DNA of 64,000 nucleotides from Eubacteriaceae bacterium Marseille-Q4139 (GTDB lineage Bacteria; Bacillota; Clostridia; Lachnospirales; Lachnospiraceae): positions 3,645,365 through 3,709,364 of the forward strand of contig JAGTTQ010000001.1 of the NCBI GenBank assembly GCA_018223415.1. Reading direction: 5' to 3'. The notes beneath the pieces were generated by a model that worked only from the letters and a program-made list of their open reading frames with translations, did not search any database and was not told where the DNA came from. Every line of letters begins with the position of its first letter. The stretch's first letter is position 1. Both the position numbers and the translations under genes were made by a program. This document shows, piece after piece, positions 49,975 to 58,127 of the stretch.

Positions 49975-51585
49975 TTAGCCGTAATCCGGCCGGAAACGCC
50001 TGATCAGTTCCTCGGCCACCTTAAGCCCGTCCATGGCCGCCGAGGTGATGCCGCCTGCATATCCGGCTCCCTCTCCGCAGGGATAAAGGCCGCGGATGCT
50101 GCTTTCCATGGCTTCGTCCCTCGGGATTTTCACGGGCGATGAGGTACGGCTCTCGATGCCGGCTAGAATCGCATCCGGCCGGTCAAAGCCGTCTACTTTC
50201 CTTCCGAACTGTTCCATGCCCTCAATAAAAGCCTCATTTAACGCCTCCGGCATCAGCTCCCTCAAATCGGAAAAGGCATAGCCGCCGCAAAACTCCGGGG
50301 CTACCTCGCCGAATTCCCGGCTGATTCTCTTTTCTTTAAAATCCCCGTAAAGCTGAACCGGAATTTTTCCGCCGCCCAGCAAAAAGGCTTTTTCCTCCAG
50401 TGACCTCTGGAACGCCACGCCGCCCAAAGGCCCGCTCTCCGGGAAGTCCTCCGGCGTCACCGAAACGATGATGGCGCTGTTTGCGTTCTCTCCGCCCCGG
50501 TCGGCGTTGCTCATGCCGTTTACCGCAAGACGTCTGTGTTCGGAGGAGGCGTTTACGACGAAGCCGCCGGGGCACATGCAGAAGGAATAGACGCCGCGGC
50601 CGCCGGAGGTTTTCGCTGTCACCTTATATGGCGCAGCCCCGAAAAGCGGCTCCTTTTCTTTCCCGTACTGGGAACGGTTGATCTGCTTTTGCGGATGCTG
50701 GACGCGGAAGCCCACGGCGAAGGCCTTCGGCTCCATGATAACGCCGCGGCGCAAAAGTGTCTCAAACAGCGGCCTTGCGCTGTGGCCTGATGCCAGAATG
50801 ACATGCGGTGTTCGGATCGTTTCCCCGCCTGCCAGAATAACGCCGCGAAGTCTTCCGCCCTCGATGAGAAAATCCGAGACCTCAGCGCCGAAGCGAACCT
50901 CGCCTCCGGCATCCTGGATCCGCTTTCTTATGTTTTTCACTACCTCCCGCAGCACATCCGTCCCGATATGGGGCTTGCTGTCGTAAAGGATGGCCGGGGC
51001 GGCGCCGGCCTCAGTAAAGGTCAAAAGCACCTTGCGGTTTCTTCCATAAGTATCTTTTACGAGAGTATTTAATTTTCCGTCGGAAAACGTGCCTGCGCCG
51101 CCCTCGCCGAACTGGACGTTGGAGCGGATGTCCAGGGCGGAATCGCCGTTCTCCCAGAAGTTCCTCACCTTCTCTGCCCTCGTGTCCACGTCGTCACCCT
51201 GTTCCAGAATGAGAGGTGCAAAGCCGTTTTCCGCAAGGGAAAGGGCAGCAAACAAACCGGCCGGGCCTGCACCGATGATGACGGGACGTTCTTTTAAAGG
51301 CGTTTCCCCGCAGGCGGGATACCGGTACTCTTCTTCTGTCTCGATTTTAATATTTGCACTGGCCGCCTTTTTCACGACGGCCGCCTCTTTTTTCCCCTGC
51401 TTTAAGGCCACGTCCGCAATATAGCTGAATAACGGCTGGTCTTTTTTCCGCGCGTCGATGGAACGGCGGACAATTTTTATTTCTGCAATGGCGTCCTCCG
51501 GGACTTTTAAAAGCCTCGCCGCCTTTTTCTTTAAGGCCTCCGGCTTATGGCCGGCAGGAAGCGCCAGTTGATGAATCCGAATCAT
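49975..51585 (-). CDS. NAD(P)/FAD-dependent dehydrogenase-like protein (COG2509 type)
   Basis: A 536-residue flavoprotein. A short N-terminal domain (RIHQLALPAGHKPEALKKKA, about 85 residues) precedes the Rossmann FAD motif VIIGAGPAGLFAALSLAENG. GEGGAGTFSDGKLNTLVKD and the C-terminal FAD motif GLYPCGEGAGYAGGITSAA match the uncharacterised FAD-dependent family common in clostridia. The reaction is unknown. It is 6 bases from the next flavoprotein gene upstream, so the two are probably co-transcribed. Confidence 0.88.
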   Translation of the reverse strand: MIRIHQLALPAGHKPEALKKKAARLLKVPEDAIAEIKIVRRSIDARKKDQPLFSYIADVALKQGKKEAAVVKKAASANIKIETEEEYRYPACGETPLKERPVIIGAGPAGLFAALSLAENGFAPLILEQGDDVDTRAEKVRNFWENGDSALDIRSNVQFGEGGAGTFSDGKLNTLVKDTYGRNRKVLLTFTEAGAAPAILYDSKPHIGTDVLREVVKNIRKRIQDAGGEVRFGAEVSDFLIEGGRLRGVILAGGETIRTPHVILASGHSARPLFETLLRRGVIMEPKAFAVGFRVQHPQKQINRSQYGKEKEPLFGAAPYKVTAKTSGGRGVYSFCMCPGGFVVNASSEHRRLAVNGMSNADRGGENANSAIIVSVTPEDFPESGPLGGVAFQRSLEEKAFLLGGGKIPVQLYGDFKEKRISREFGEVAPEFCGGYAFSDLRELMPEALNEAFIEGMEQFGRKVDGFDRPDAILAGIESRTSSPVKIPRDEAMESSIRGLYPCGEGAGYAGGITSAAMDGLKVAEELIRRFRPDYG

Positions 51586-51591
51586 ATGTAG

Positions 51592-52821
51592 TTATTTCCC
51601 TTTCTCTGCCGCGCTTTTTCCGGCCAGGTACCCGCTGGACCAGGCCCATTGGAGATTGTAGCCGCCGCAGATGCCGTCCACGTCTAAAATTTCCCCGGCA
51701 AAATAGAGATCCGGCACGAGCCTTGATTCCATGGTGGACGGATCGACCTCCCTTGTCTTCACGCCTCCCATGCAGACCTGCGCCTGCTCGAAAGGATTCG
51801 TCGCCGTCACGGGGATAGAAAAGCCCTTTATGAGGGAGGTAAGCGCCGAAAGCTCTCGCTTGGAAAGCTCAGAAACCTCCCTTGCCGGGCGGATCCCCGC
51901 CTGCTTTAAAAACATGGCCGCAAGCTTTTTATGGAAAATCCCGTTTAAAAAGCTTTCGCATGTTCTGCCGGCAAGATATTTCTGCTGTTCTCTTAAAAGC
52001 GCGAAAAACGCGCCTTCATCTATGGACGGGAAAAAGTCGAGGACAGCCTCGACCTTTTTCTTTTTATCGAGGGCCTCCGCCGCGAACCGGCTCACCTGGA
52101 ACACCGGAATGCCGGAGATTCCGTAGTCCGTAAGCTGAAGCTCGCCGCGGTCCTCGCAGAGAAATTCCCCGTTTCCGTAAAGGCTCACCTTCGCCTCTGT
52201 CCGGACACCGGCCACGGACTTAAAAAAATCTCCGCGGCAGCGAAGCTGTACAAGCGCTGGCAGGGGCTTTTTCACCGAATGGCCGAAGGCCTTAGAAAGC
52301 TTGTAGCCGCTTCCGTCAGAGCCGGTGGCAGGCGCCGCCATGGAACCGGCCGCTAGGATTAAAAAATCCCCGGAAAATGTCCCGGAATCGGAGCGGACAA
52401 AAAAACGCGCCCCGTCTTTTTTAACCGTCAGCTCACCGCAGTCACAGATCACGCGGATCTTTAAGCTTTCTACTTCCTCTCTGAGGGCGTCTAAAACCGT
52501 CTGTGCCTGGCCGGAAGCCGGATAGACATAGCCATTTCTCTCCGTCGTTACAATGCCAAGGCGCCGGAAAAAGGCCAAGGTCTCCGGAACCGGGAAGCGC
52601 CCGATGACCTTCATCGGGAAATCCGGTTCTCCGCAGCGGTAGCAGGAAGCAGAAAGGGCCAGGTTCGTCATGTTGCAGCGCCCGTTTCCCGTCGACAGTA
52701 TTTTTTTGCCGACCCGCGGCATATGCTCCAAAAGCGTGACGCGGGCGCCCCCCTTCGCAGCCGCGATGGCCGCGGTAAGGCCGGACGCCCCGCCGCCGAT
52801 AATCAGTCCTTCTCTGCCCAT
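51592..52821 (-). CDS. BaiN/HI0933-type flavoprotein
   Basis: A 409-residue flavoprotein of the HI0933/BaiN family (often annotated as aminoacetone oxidase family or NAD(P)/FAD-dependent oxidoreductase). FAD-binding LIIGGGASGLTAAIAAAKGG opens the protein; KILSTGNGRCNMTN is the family signature, and the C-terminus has LYFAGEILDVDGICGGYNLQWAWSSG. BaiN was tied to bile-acid reduction in one gut clostridium, but most members have unknown substrates and no bai genes are here. Promoter at 52936-52964. Confidence 0.9.
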   Translation of the reverse strand: MGREGLIIGGGASGLTAAIAAAKGGARVTLLEHMPRVGKKILSTGNGRCNMTNLALSASCYRCGEPDFPMKVIGRFPVPETLAFFRRLGIVTTERNGYVYPASGQAQTVLDALREEVESLKIRVICDCGELTVKKDGARFFVRSDSGTFSGDFLILAAGSMAAPATGSDGSGYKLSKAFGHSVKKPLPALVQLRCRGDFFKSVAGVRTEAKVSLYGNGEFLCEDRGELQLTDYGISGIPVFQVSRFAAEALDKKKKVEAVLDFFPSIDEGAFFALLREQQKYLAGRTCESFLNGIFHKKLAAMFLKQAGIRPAREVSELSKRELSALTSLIKGFSIPVTATNPFEQAQVCMGGVKTREVDPSTMESRLVPDLYFAGEILDVDGICGGYNLQWAWSSGYLAGKSAAEKGK

Positions 52822-52935
52822 GGCTCCCTCCTGGCGGATATCTGTGAAAAATAGCGTTGGTGCACGATGATACCGGATTGCTCCGTGCTCCGCACTCCGA
52901 CGAGCACGCTTGACCCTGGTATTGTCATATGCAAT

Positions 52936-52964
52936 AGTATATCGGGAAGGGGATGAAATTTCAA
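52936..52964 (-). promoter_or_regulatory. Sigma-A-type promoter for the two flavoprotein genes
   Basis: On the minus strand TTGAAA, a 17-base spacer and TATACT lie about 115 bases upstream of the 52821 start. The leader contains an imperfect dyad (GTGCTCGTC...GAGCAC) around 52875-52910. Confidence 0.7.
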
Positions 52965-52967
52965 GCC

Positions 52968-53405
52968 TTAACTGGTGTAAGATTCCATGTAGCTGAAAAT
53001 CTCGGCCATGGTGGGAAACCAGATCCCCTCCATGAGCTTTTCCTGTTCTTCGACGGGGAAGTCCACGAGAGGCATGTGGGTGAACATGTTTACGGTCACA
53101 AGATCCCGGTTGTAGACGATCAGATAGCCCTCCTCCGCCACGAGACAGTAATTTTCGGCCTCCGTTTCCGTCTCACTCTCCTTATATACAGAATCCACCT
53201 TCCCCTGATTCAGCACCAGATTGTACTCCGCCGGACGGCTTTCTGCCTCCGAGCCGGCAAAAACCGGCCTGTCCACGGATTCCGTCATCTGAACCTCCAT
53301 GGCCTCGCGGGATTCCTCTTCCCGCCCCGTCACGTAGAAAAGTCCCACAAGGCAGGCCGAGGTCAGGCAGAAAAAGAAAAGAAAGCAGGATACATACTTT
53401 TTCAT
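52968..53405 (-). CDS. BofC-like exported small protein
   Basis: A 145-residue protein with an N-terminal signal/anchor helix (MKKYVSCFLFFFCLTSACLV). The C-terminal 65 residues (YCLVAEEGYLIVYNRD, then LVDFPVEEQEKLMEGIWFPTMAEIFSYMESY) resemble the C-terminal domain of BofC and related clostridial proteins, which end in a similar 'leading to FLESYSS' pattern. BofC controls intercompartmental signalling in B. subtilis sporulation; the role here is inferred only from likeness and from the sporulation genes nearby. AAAGGAGG precedes the ATG. Confidence 0.65.
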   Translation of the reverse strand: MKKYVSCFLFFFCLTSACLVGLFYVTGREEESREAMEVQMTESVDRPVFAGSEAESRPAEYNLVLNQGKVDSVYKESETETEAENYCLVAEEGYLIVYNRDLVTVNMFTHMPLVDFPVEEQEKLMEGIWFPTMAEIFSYMESYTS

Positions 53406-53485
53406 CGGATTTTCCTCCTTTGCCGTTAGTATCTGCTTTCTTTTTGAAATTTAAACATATTTTCCCGTTTTTCTTCGGAAAGCGG

Positions 53486-54610
53486 CTATTTGCCGTAGAT
53501 TTCCGCCTTGTTGTATTTGTCGGTCTGGATGATGCAGACCCAGGTCTTTCCCTTGTTTAAGGTGATCTCCTCTCCGTCCATGTCGTAGTAATGGGTGACG
53601 CCGAACTCCCCGTCCTTCTCCCAGGTGATCTTTTCGTACTTGCCGTTGGTGAAAAAACGTCCCTCATGCCCTGTATGGACATTGATGTTTAAGTACGGCG
53701 TCGTCGCATAATAGCCATATTCCACATATTGAAAGATCACGTTCTTTACGGCAATCTGCCCTTCGTTCCCCTCGTGGGGGCCGCCGTACTGGTACCGGTA
53801 ATAGAGGCCGTCTTCCTCGTTGTACTCGAACCAGGGCTTGTTTAACGGGTAGCCGGGCACGATCTTATAGGCGTCCTCGCCGTCCTCAAGCTTCACCTGC
53901 TCATCGCCCCTGGCAAACTTGTAATGGCCCTCGTAATCCTCGGAATAGTCTGTGGAAAAGCCCATCTTTTCGATGGAGGCCGCAAGCCGTTCACCGCTCG
54001 TGTAGGCGTTGTGGGGCGCCTTTTTATCGGAGCTCCTGTAATATGCCGTGGTACCGATGCCGTCAACGCCGTTGATATGGTCGACATTTTTTAAATAGGG
54101 CACCGCGAAATTGCTCTGGCCGTAATGGGCGTAGATTGCATCAAATTCCTTTGCGAAATATGTATAATAGGTTCGGCAGCTCCGCACGGAGCCGATGCGC
54201 TCCAGATCGTCATAATCCTCAAAAATCGCCATGTAGCGGTTCATATCGCCCTCCACCGGCGCTTCATAGACAACGTCTGCGCGGTTGATACCATACTGGG
54301 GAAGCGACTGCTTGTCGTTGCTCATCATCACAGCCACGGGGCGCCGGTTGGCTTTCTCAACATCCACCATCTCGCCCGTCAGGTAGCTTCGGATTTTTCC
54401 ATCCACCTCAATGCGCAAGACCGGTTCCGTCTCAGTCTCCGGTTCCGTTTCCAGCACGACGGTCGGAGCCGTCTCCGTTTCCGGTGCCTCGGTTTCGGAC
54501 GGTGCCTCCGTCACGGAAACCTGTTCATACTTTTTCTGGCAGCCGCCCAAAACGCCTGCGGACACCAGAAACAGTGCCAAAAGAAAAACCTGCCTGCGCT
54601 TTTTTCTCAT
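53486..54610 (-). CDS. DUF3048-family lipoprotein (YerB-like)
   Basis: A 374-residue predicted lipoprotein with lipobox GVLGGCQ (Cys about residue 24), then a Glu/Thr/Pro-rich linker (ETEAPETETAPTV...) to about residue 70, and the DUF3048 domain (RPVAVMMSNDKQSLPQYGI, ADVVYEAPVEGDMNRYMAIF, RSCRTYYTYFAKEFDAIYAHYGQS). B. subtilis YerB belongs to this family; function is not established. Its start overlaps the ybeY stop by 4 bases (ATGA), which places it at the end of the yqfC-yqfD-phoH-ybeY unit. Confidence 0.9.
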   Translation of the reverse strand: MRKKRRQVFLLALFLVSAGVLGGCQKKYEQVSVTEAPSETEAPETETAPTVVLETEPETETEPVLRIEVDGKIRSYLTGEMVDVEKANRRPVAVMMSNDKQSLPQYGINRADVVYEAPVEGDMNRYMAIFEDYDDLERIGSVRSCRTYYTYFAKEFDAIYAHYGQSNFAVPYLKNVDHINGVDGIGTTAYYRSSDKKAPHNAYTSGERLAASIEKMGFSTDYSEDYEGHYKFARGDEQVKLEDGEDAYKIVPGYPLNKPWFEYNEEDGLYYRYQYGGPHEGNEGQIAVKNVIFQYVEYGYYATTPYLNINVHTGHEGRFFTNGKYEKITWEKDGEFGVTHYYDMDGEEITLNKGKTWVCIIQTDKYNKAEIYGK

Positions 54611-55104
54611 CTTCTGTAACCCCTCCGTTCCAGGATCTCCCGCTGCTTGTCTTCCATCACAAGCCGCTCGTCCTCCTCCATATGGTCGTACCCGCTCAAA
54701 TGCAGCATACTGTGGGCCGTAAGGAACGCCAGTTCCCTTGTCTCGGAATGGCCGTATTTTTCAGCCTGCTCCGTGACCTTTTCCACGGAAATTACGATAT
54801 CCCCGAGCATCAGCTCTCCCGTATCGGGATTAAAATACTCCTCCGGCGTCTCCTCTAATTTAGAAAAGTCCCCCGGCGTCTCAAAATCACACATGGGAAA
54901 CGACAAAACATCCGTCGGGGCGTCGATTCCGCGTGTCTCCTGATTGATTTCCCGGATCCCCTCGTTGTCCGTAAGCAGCACGTTGATCTCCGCATCATAA
55001 GGGCATTCCACATAATCCAGAGCTTCCTCGGCCACCTCTTTTATGATGGTTTCATAAGGCAGGTCAAGCTTCTTTTCTGCCTCGTACTCAATCGTTACCG
55101 TCAT
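54607..55104 (-). CDS. ybeY: Endoribonuclease YbeY (rRNA maturation factor)
   Basis: A 165-residue metalloprotein needed for 16S rRNA 3'-end maturation and ribosome quality control. The zinc motif HSMLHLSGYDH (His x3 His x5 His) and GIDAPTDVLSFPM are intact. ATG 55104 was chosen because AGGAGGG lies 6 bases upstream and it gives the normal length; a longer frame from 55188 lies within phoH. It overlaps the phoH end by 17 bases. Confidence 0.95.
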   Translation of the reverse strand: MTVTIEYEAEKKLDLPYETIIKEVAEEALDYVECPYDAEINVLLTDNEGIREINQETRGIDAPTDVLSFPMCDFETPGDFSKLEETPEEYFNPDTGELMLGDIVISVEKVTEQAEKYGHSETRELAFLTAHSMLHLSGYDHMEEDERLVMEDKQREILERRGYRR

Positions 55105-56122
55105 GACGTCCCTCCTTCTTTGCGGGCCGCTTTGTCTCGGCGTGCTCTCCCCTTGCAGGCCGCTTCCCGCGGGCCTCGTATTCATCATATGCCTTTACAA
55201 TCTTCTGTACCAGCGGATGACGCACCACATCGTCGCTGGTAAAATAGCAGATGCCGATGTCGTCGATGTTCTTTAAAATCTTAAGGGCCGTATCCAGGCC
55301 GGACACCGTTCCGTAGGGCAGGTCCTTCTGGGACTGGTCGCCGGTGATGATGACCTTGGAGCCGAAGCCGATCCTTGTAAGGAACATTTTCATCTGCGCC
55401 TGGGTCGTGTTCTGGGCCTCATCCAGAATAATGAACGCATTGTCCAGGGTGCGGCCGCGCATGTAGGCGAGCGGCGCTACCTCAATGAGCCCCTTTTCTG
55501 CGTTGTGCATGTAGCTGTCTGCGCCCATAATCTGATAGAGGGCGTCGTAGAGGGGCCGCAGGTACGGGTCAATCTTGCTCTGAAGGTCGCCGGGCAGGAA
55601 GCCAAGCTTTTCTCCGGCTTCAATGGCGGGACGTGTTAAGATAATCCGGCCGACCTCGCCGTTTTTAAAGGCCTGGATCGCCATGGACATGCCCAGGTAC
55701 GTCTTTCCCGTACCGGCAGGACCGACGCCGAAGACAATCATCTTCTTTCTGATCAAGTCCACGTACTGCTTCTGGCCCAGGGTTTTCGGCTTCACCGGCT
55801 TTCCGTTTATGGTATGGCAGATGATGTCCCGGTCGATTTCCAGAAGCTTGTCGTCCTGGCCGTCAAAGGAAAGGGCCAGGGCGTAATCCACGTTCTGTTC
55901 CCCGATCTCTTCGCCCCGCTTGGAAAGCTCGATCAGGGTGGAAAAAACGCTCTTCGCCTTTTTTACCGCGTGGTCGGGGCCGATGACCTTAATCTCCCCG
56001 TCCCTGGCGATCATGGATACGTGAAGCGTCCGCTCGATCTTTTTTAAGTAAACATCAAATTGTCCGCAGACCTTCCGCTCATGCTCGGCCGGAATGTCTA
56101 TAATCGTTTCAATTACGCTCAT
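55088..56122 (-). CDS. phoH: PhoH-family ATPase
   Basis: About 344 residues. An N-terminal KH-like region (about 1-100) is followed by the PhoH ATPase domain with Walker A FGVGPAGTGKTYLGMSMA, EAGEKLGFLPGDLQSKIDPY, Walker B AFIILDEAQNTT and VIITGDQSQKDLPYG. The C-terminal 35 residues are basic (EARGKRPARGEHAETKRP). PhoH-ybeY pairs are widespread and suggest RNA metabolism. ATG 56122 lies 14 bases inside the end of yqfD. Confidence 0.93.
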   Translation of the reverse strand: MSVIETIIDIPAEHERKVCGQFDVYLKKIERTLHVSMIARDGEIKVIGPDHAVKKAKSVFSTLIELSKRGEEIGEQNVDYALALSFDGQDDKLLEIDRDIICHTINGKPVKPKTLGQKQYVDLIRKKMIVFGVGPAGTGKTYLGMSMAIQAFKNGEVGRIILTRPAIEAGEKLGFLPGDLQSKIDPYLRPLYDALYQIMGADSYMHNAEKGLIEVAPLAYMRGRTLDNAFIILDEAQNTTQAQMKMFLTRIGFGSKVIITGDQSQKDLPYGTVSGLDTALKILKNIDDIGICYFTSDDVVRHPLVQKIVKAYDEYEARGKRPARGEHAETKRPAKKEGRHDGND

Positions 56123-57344
56123 GAAATGTCTGATTCTCCTCACTGTTCTCGATGGGGGACGCCTCTGCAATGTCCTCCACCACGGTCATGACGCCGGAAA
56201 TCCGGATCCCGGAGCCATCTGTCTCTATTTTATCATCATTCCCAAGGATTTGTATAGCTTTTTCTGACAGATTTTCCATATATTCCTGTTCAAGCCGGCC
56301 GGCAGCCGCCTGTATTTCCGCTTCGGTGTAGGCGCGCTCGTAGGGGACGTATTCGTTTGCCGTGATGACGGCGCCGTAAACAGGCAGATAAAAGTTCTCA
56401 AAAAGCCTAAGCTGGCGCTGTTCCATGACAAATTCCCAGCTTCCGCCGTCCCTGTCCGGCATGAGGAAATAAAAGGAATGGCCGAATGCCTCAAGGAAAA
56501 TCCCTTTCCGCACCTTCCCGGTTTTTGCCCGCACCTCATACGTCCTCGGAAGCGTTTTTTCATAGGCATACGCCGTCTCGGCATAGATTTCCGCGTCGGC
56601 ATGCACCTGCCTGGCGTTCACGAGCGTCATGGAATCGTCATAGATCGGCACCGTGCCCTCCACGAGGACGGTTCCTGCCGTCACCGGATCTCCGGCCTTT
56701 ACCTTGCAGATCCCGCTCCGCGTGACGGTTTTTACGACGGTTCCGTCCCTTTTCGCCACCAGGTCGCACGGCGTTTTATCCGGAAACTCCGGTGTCAGGA
56801 CGGCTTCATTTTCTTTTACATGGACAATGAGCCGCGTGCCGCGAAGCTCCGCCGAGACCCAGGAAATCTCAGGAAAAGCGCCGCGGAGCCCGCTTTCCAG
56901 TTCTTCGCAGGAGATATCGGACTTTTTCATGCCGCAGGCCACCGGCAGCGTCTCCATGTAATGAAGCAGCATCTCATCGGTAAATCTTCGGTTTCCCTCA
57001 AAGGAAATGTCCCAGATAAAACGGGAAAGCCAGAAAAGCAGAAGGAAAAAAGTCAGCAGGCCGGCCGCAAACAGCTTCCGCCTCCTGTTCCTGTGAAAAA
57101 AGAAGGGAAGGCCGAATTTGGAAACAATGGAGAGCCTTGTCCCGGTCTTTCTTGCCACCGGCTTCATCTTCTTAAAGTCAGAGACCTTTGTCCAGAAGGT
57201 GACGGCCTTCGTCTCGTGATCTTCAGAGATTTCGCAGACAGAAAGCTCCCTCTGGGCCGCGATGTTGAAAAAGCGTTCCCTGTCGTACCCGTCAATCCCG
57301 GCGCGGACGCCGCCGCAGAAAAAGAAACGATGATGCAGTGCCAA
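56109..57344 (-). CDS. yqfD: Sporulation protein YqfD
   Basis: A 411-residue membrane protein of the YqfD family, found in endospore formers and under sigma-E control in B. subtilis. The N-terminal domain has CGGVRAGIDGYDRERFFNIA, one membrane helix follows (about residues 92-112: LFAAGLLTFFLLLFWLSRF), then the POTRA-like exported region (IVHVKENEAVLTPE, GTVLVEGTVPIYDD). It lies 12 bases after yqfC. Confidence 0.93.
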   Translation of the reverse strand: MALHHRFFFCGGVRAGIDGYDRERFFNIAAQRELSVCEISEDHETKAVTFWTKVSDFKKMKPVARKTGTRLSIVSKFGLPFFFHRNRRRKLFAAGLLTFFLLLFWLSRFIWDISFEGNRRFTDEMLLHYMETLPVACGMKKSDISCEELESGLRGAFPEISWVSAELRGTRLIVHVKENEAVLTPEFPDKTPCDLVAKRDGTVVKTVTRSGICKVKAGDPVTAGTVLVEGTVPIYDDSMTLVNARQVHADAEIYAETAYAYEKTLPRTYEVRAKTGKVRKGIFLEAFGHSFYFLMPDRDGGSWEFVMEQRQLRLFENFYLPVYGAVITANEYVPYERAYTEAEIQAAAGRLEQEYMENLSEKAIQILGNDDKIETDGSGIRISGVMTVVEDIAEASPIENSEENQTFHERN

Positions 57345-57356
57345 TGGCCTTCTCCT

Positions 57357-57629
57357 TTACTCAAACGTGATGGTTTCGATTTTCCCTGTGATCTCCATTT
57401 CATCTTTGTCATAGTACCGGATGGAAAGCCGGCTCCCGCTTACGGAGAGCCGGTAGGCCTTCGCCTGAATCCGGATGTTCGTGTCCGTATAAAAAAGGAT
57501 GCCCCTGTAATTTTCGATCCGGACCGCGGAACGGCCGATGAAGGTCAGGAGGCTTTCGCCCTTTACCACATCCTCCGGAAGACGCAGGGCGTCTGAAAGA
57601 AAGTTCCGGTCTGTTTTCTTCTTTTTCAA
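57357..57629 (-). CDS. yqfC: Sporulation protein YqfC
   Basis: A 90-residue protein of the YqfC/YabP family with the pattern LRLPEDVVKGESLLTFIGRS and VRIENYRGILFYTDTNIRI. YqfC-YqfD pairs are hallmarks of endospore formers. The start is a TTG at 57629 (no ATG is available) with GGAG and AGGGG sites just upstream. A sigma-E-like promoter precedes it. Confidence 0.92.
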   Translation of the reverse strand: MKKKKTDRNFLSDALRLPEDVVKGESLLTFIGRSAVRIENYRGILFYTDTNIRIQAKAYRLSVSGSRLSIRYYDKDEMEITGKIETITFE

Positions 57630-57659
57630 GGCAGTGCCCCTGCTCCGATTCCTTTATGG

Positions 57660-57689
57660 AAATATATGTGAAGGCGGGCAGAAAAATTC
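57660..57689 (-). promoter_or_regulatory. Sigma-E-like sporulation promoter for yqfC-yqfD
   Basis: On the minus strand GAATTTT, a 14-base spacer and CATATATTT resemble the sigma-E boxes (about GAATATT and CATACANT). It lies about 30 bases before the yqfC start. This fits the known sigma-E control of yqfC/yqfD in B. subtilis. Confidence 0.45.
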
Positions 57690-57770
57690 AGGCCCATGGA
57701 AGGGAGGTGCTTCAGAAAGGAGTTTAAGGAACCGGGACGGCACGATGCCGCTTTCCGGGCTTACATACGC

Positions 57771-57810
57771 AAAAAGGCGAGCCACCGGCAACTTCGCCGG
57801 CGGTCCGCCT
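57771..57810 (-). terminator. Rho-independent terminator of rpsU
   Basis: On the minus strand GGCGGACCGCCGGC pairs with GCCGGTGGCTCGCC (two mismatches) and is followed by TTTTT, starting 11 bases past the rpsU stop. Confidence 0.8.
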
Positions 57811-57820
57811 CCTCTTTTGA

Positions 57821-57997
57821 TTAGTTATATTTGCGTTTTCTTGCTGCTTCGGACTTTTTCTTACGTCTTACGCTTGGCTTCTCATAATGCTCTCTTTTAC
57901 GAATTTCCTGCTGAATACCAGCCTTCGCGCAGTTTCTTTTGAATCTGCGTAAAGCACTGTCCAAGCTCTCGTTATCTTTAACAATTACGTTCGACAT
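57821..57997 (-). CDS. rpsU: 30S ribosomal protein S21
   Basis: A 58-residue basic ribosomal protein. It reads MSNVIVKDNESLDSALRRF, then CAKAGIQQEIRKREHYEKPS and a Lys/Arg-rich tail, all typical of S21. It is a single-gene unit with its own promoter (58073-58100) and terminator (57771-57810). Its leader holds a CAGTTGT...ACAACTG inverted repeat (about 58021-58050), a possible autoregulatory hairpin. Confidence 0.97.
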   Translation of the reverse strand: MSNVIVKDNESLDSALRRFKRNCAKAGIQQEIRKREHYEKPSVRRKKKSEAARKRKYN

Positions 57998-58072
57998 CGC
58001 TCACACCTAACCTCCCTCCAGTTGTGAATTGTGCATTTATACAACTGTGTGGGTATTTTTCGCACTGGTATG

Positions 58073-58100
58073 ATTATAGCATAAATTACACATTCGTCAA
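58073..58100 (-). promoter_or_regulatory. Strong sigma-A-type promoter of rpsU
   Basis: On the minus strand TTGACG, a 16-base spacer and perfect TATAAT, 76 bases before the rpsU start codon. This is one of the best consensus matches in the window, fitting a ribosomal-protein gene. Confidence 0.85.
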
Positions 58101-58127
58101 CACATTTTTTATGGAAAAGTAAATTTT

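Noticed and set aside
51592..52821. Bile-acid reductase (BaiN) function
   Set aside because: The family signature fits, but no other bai genes are in the window and most family members have other or unknown roles, so no specific function is assigned.
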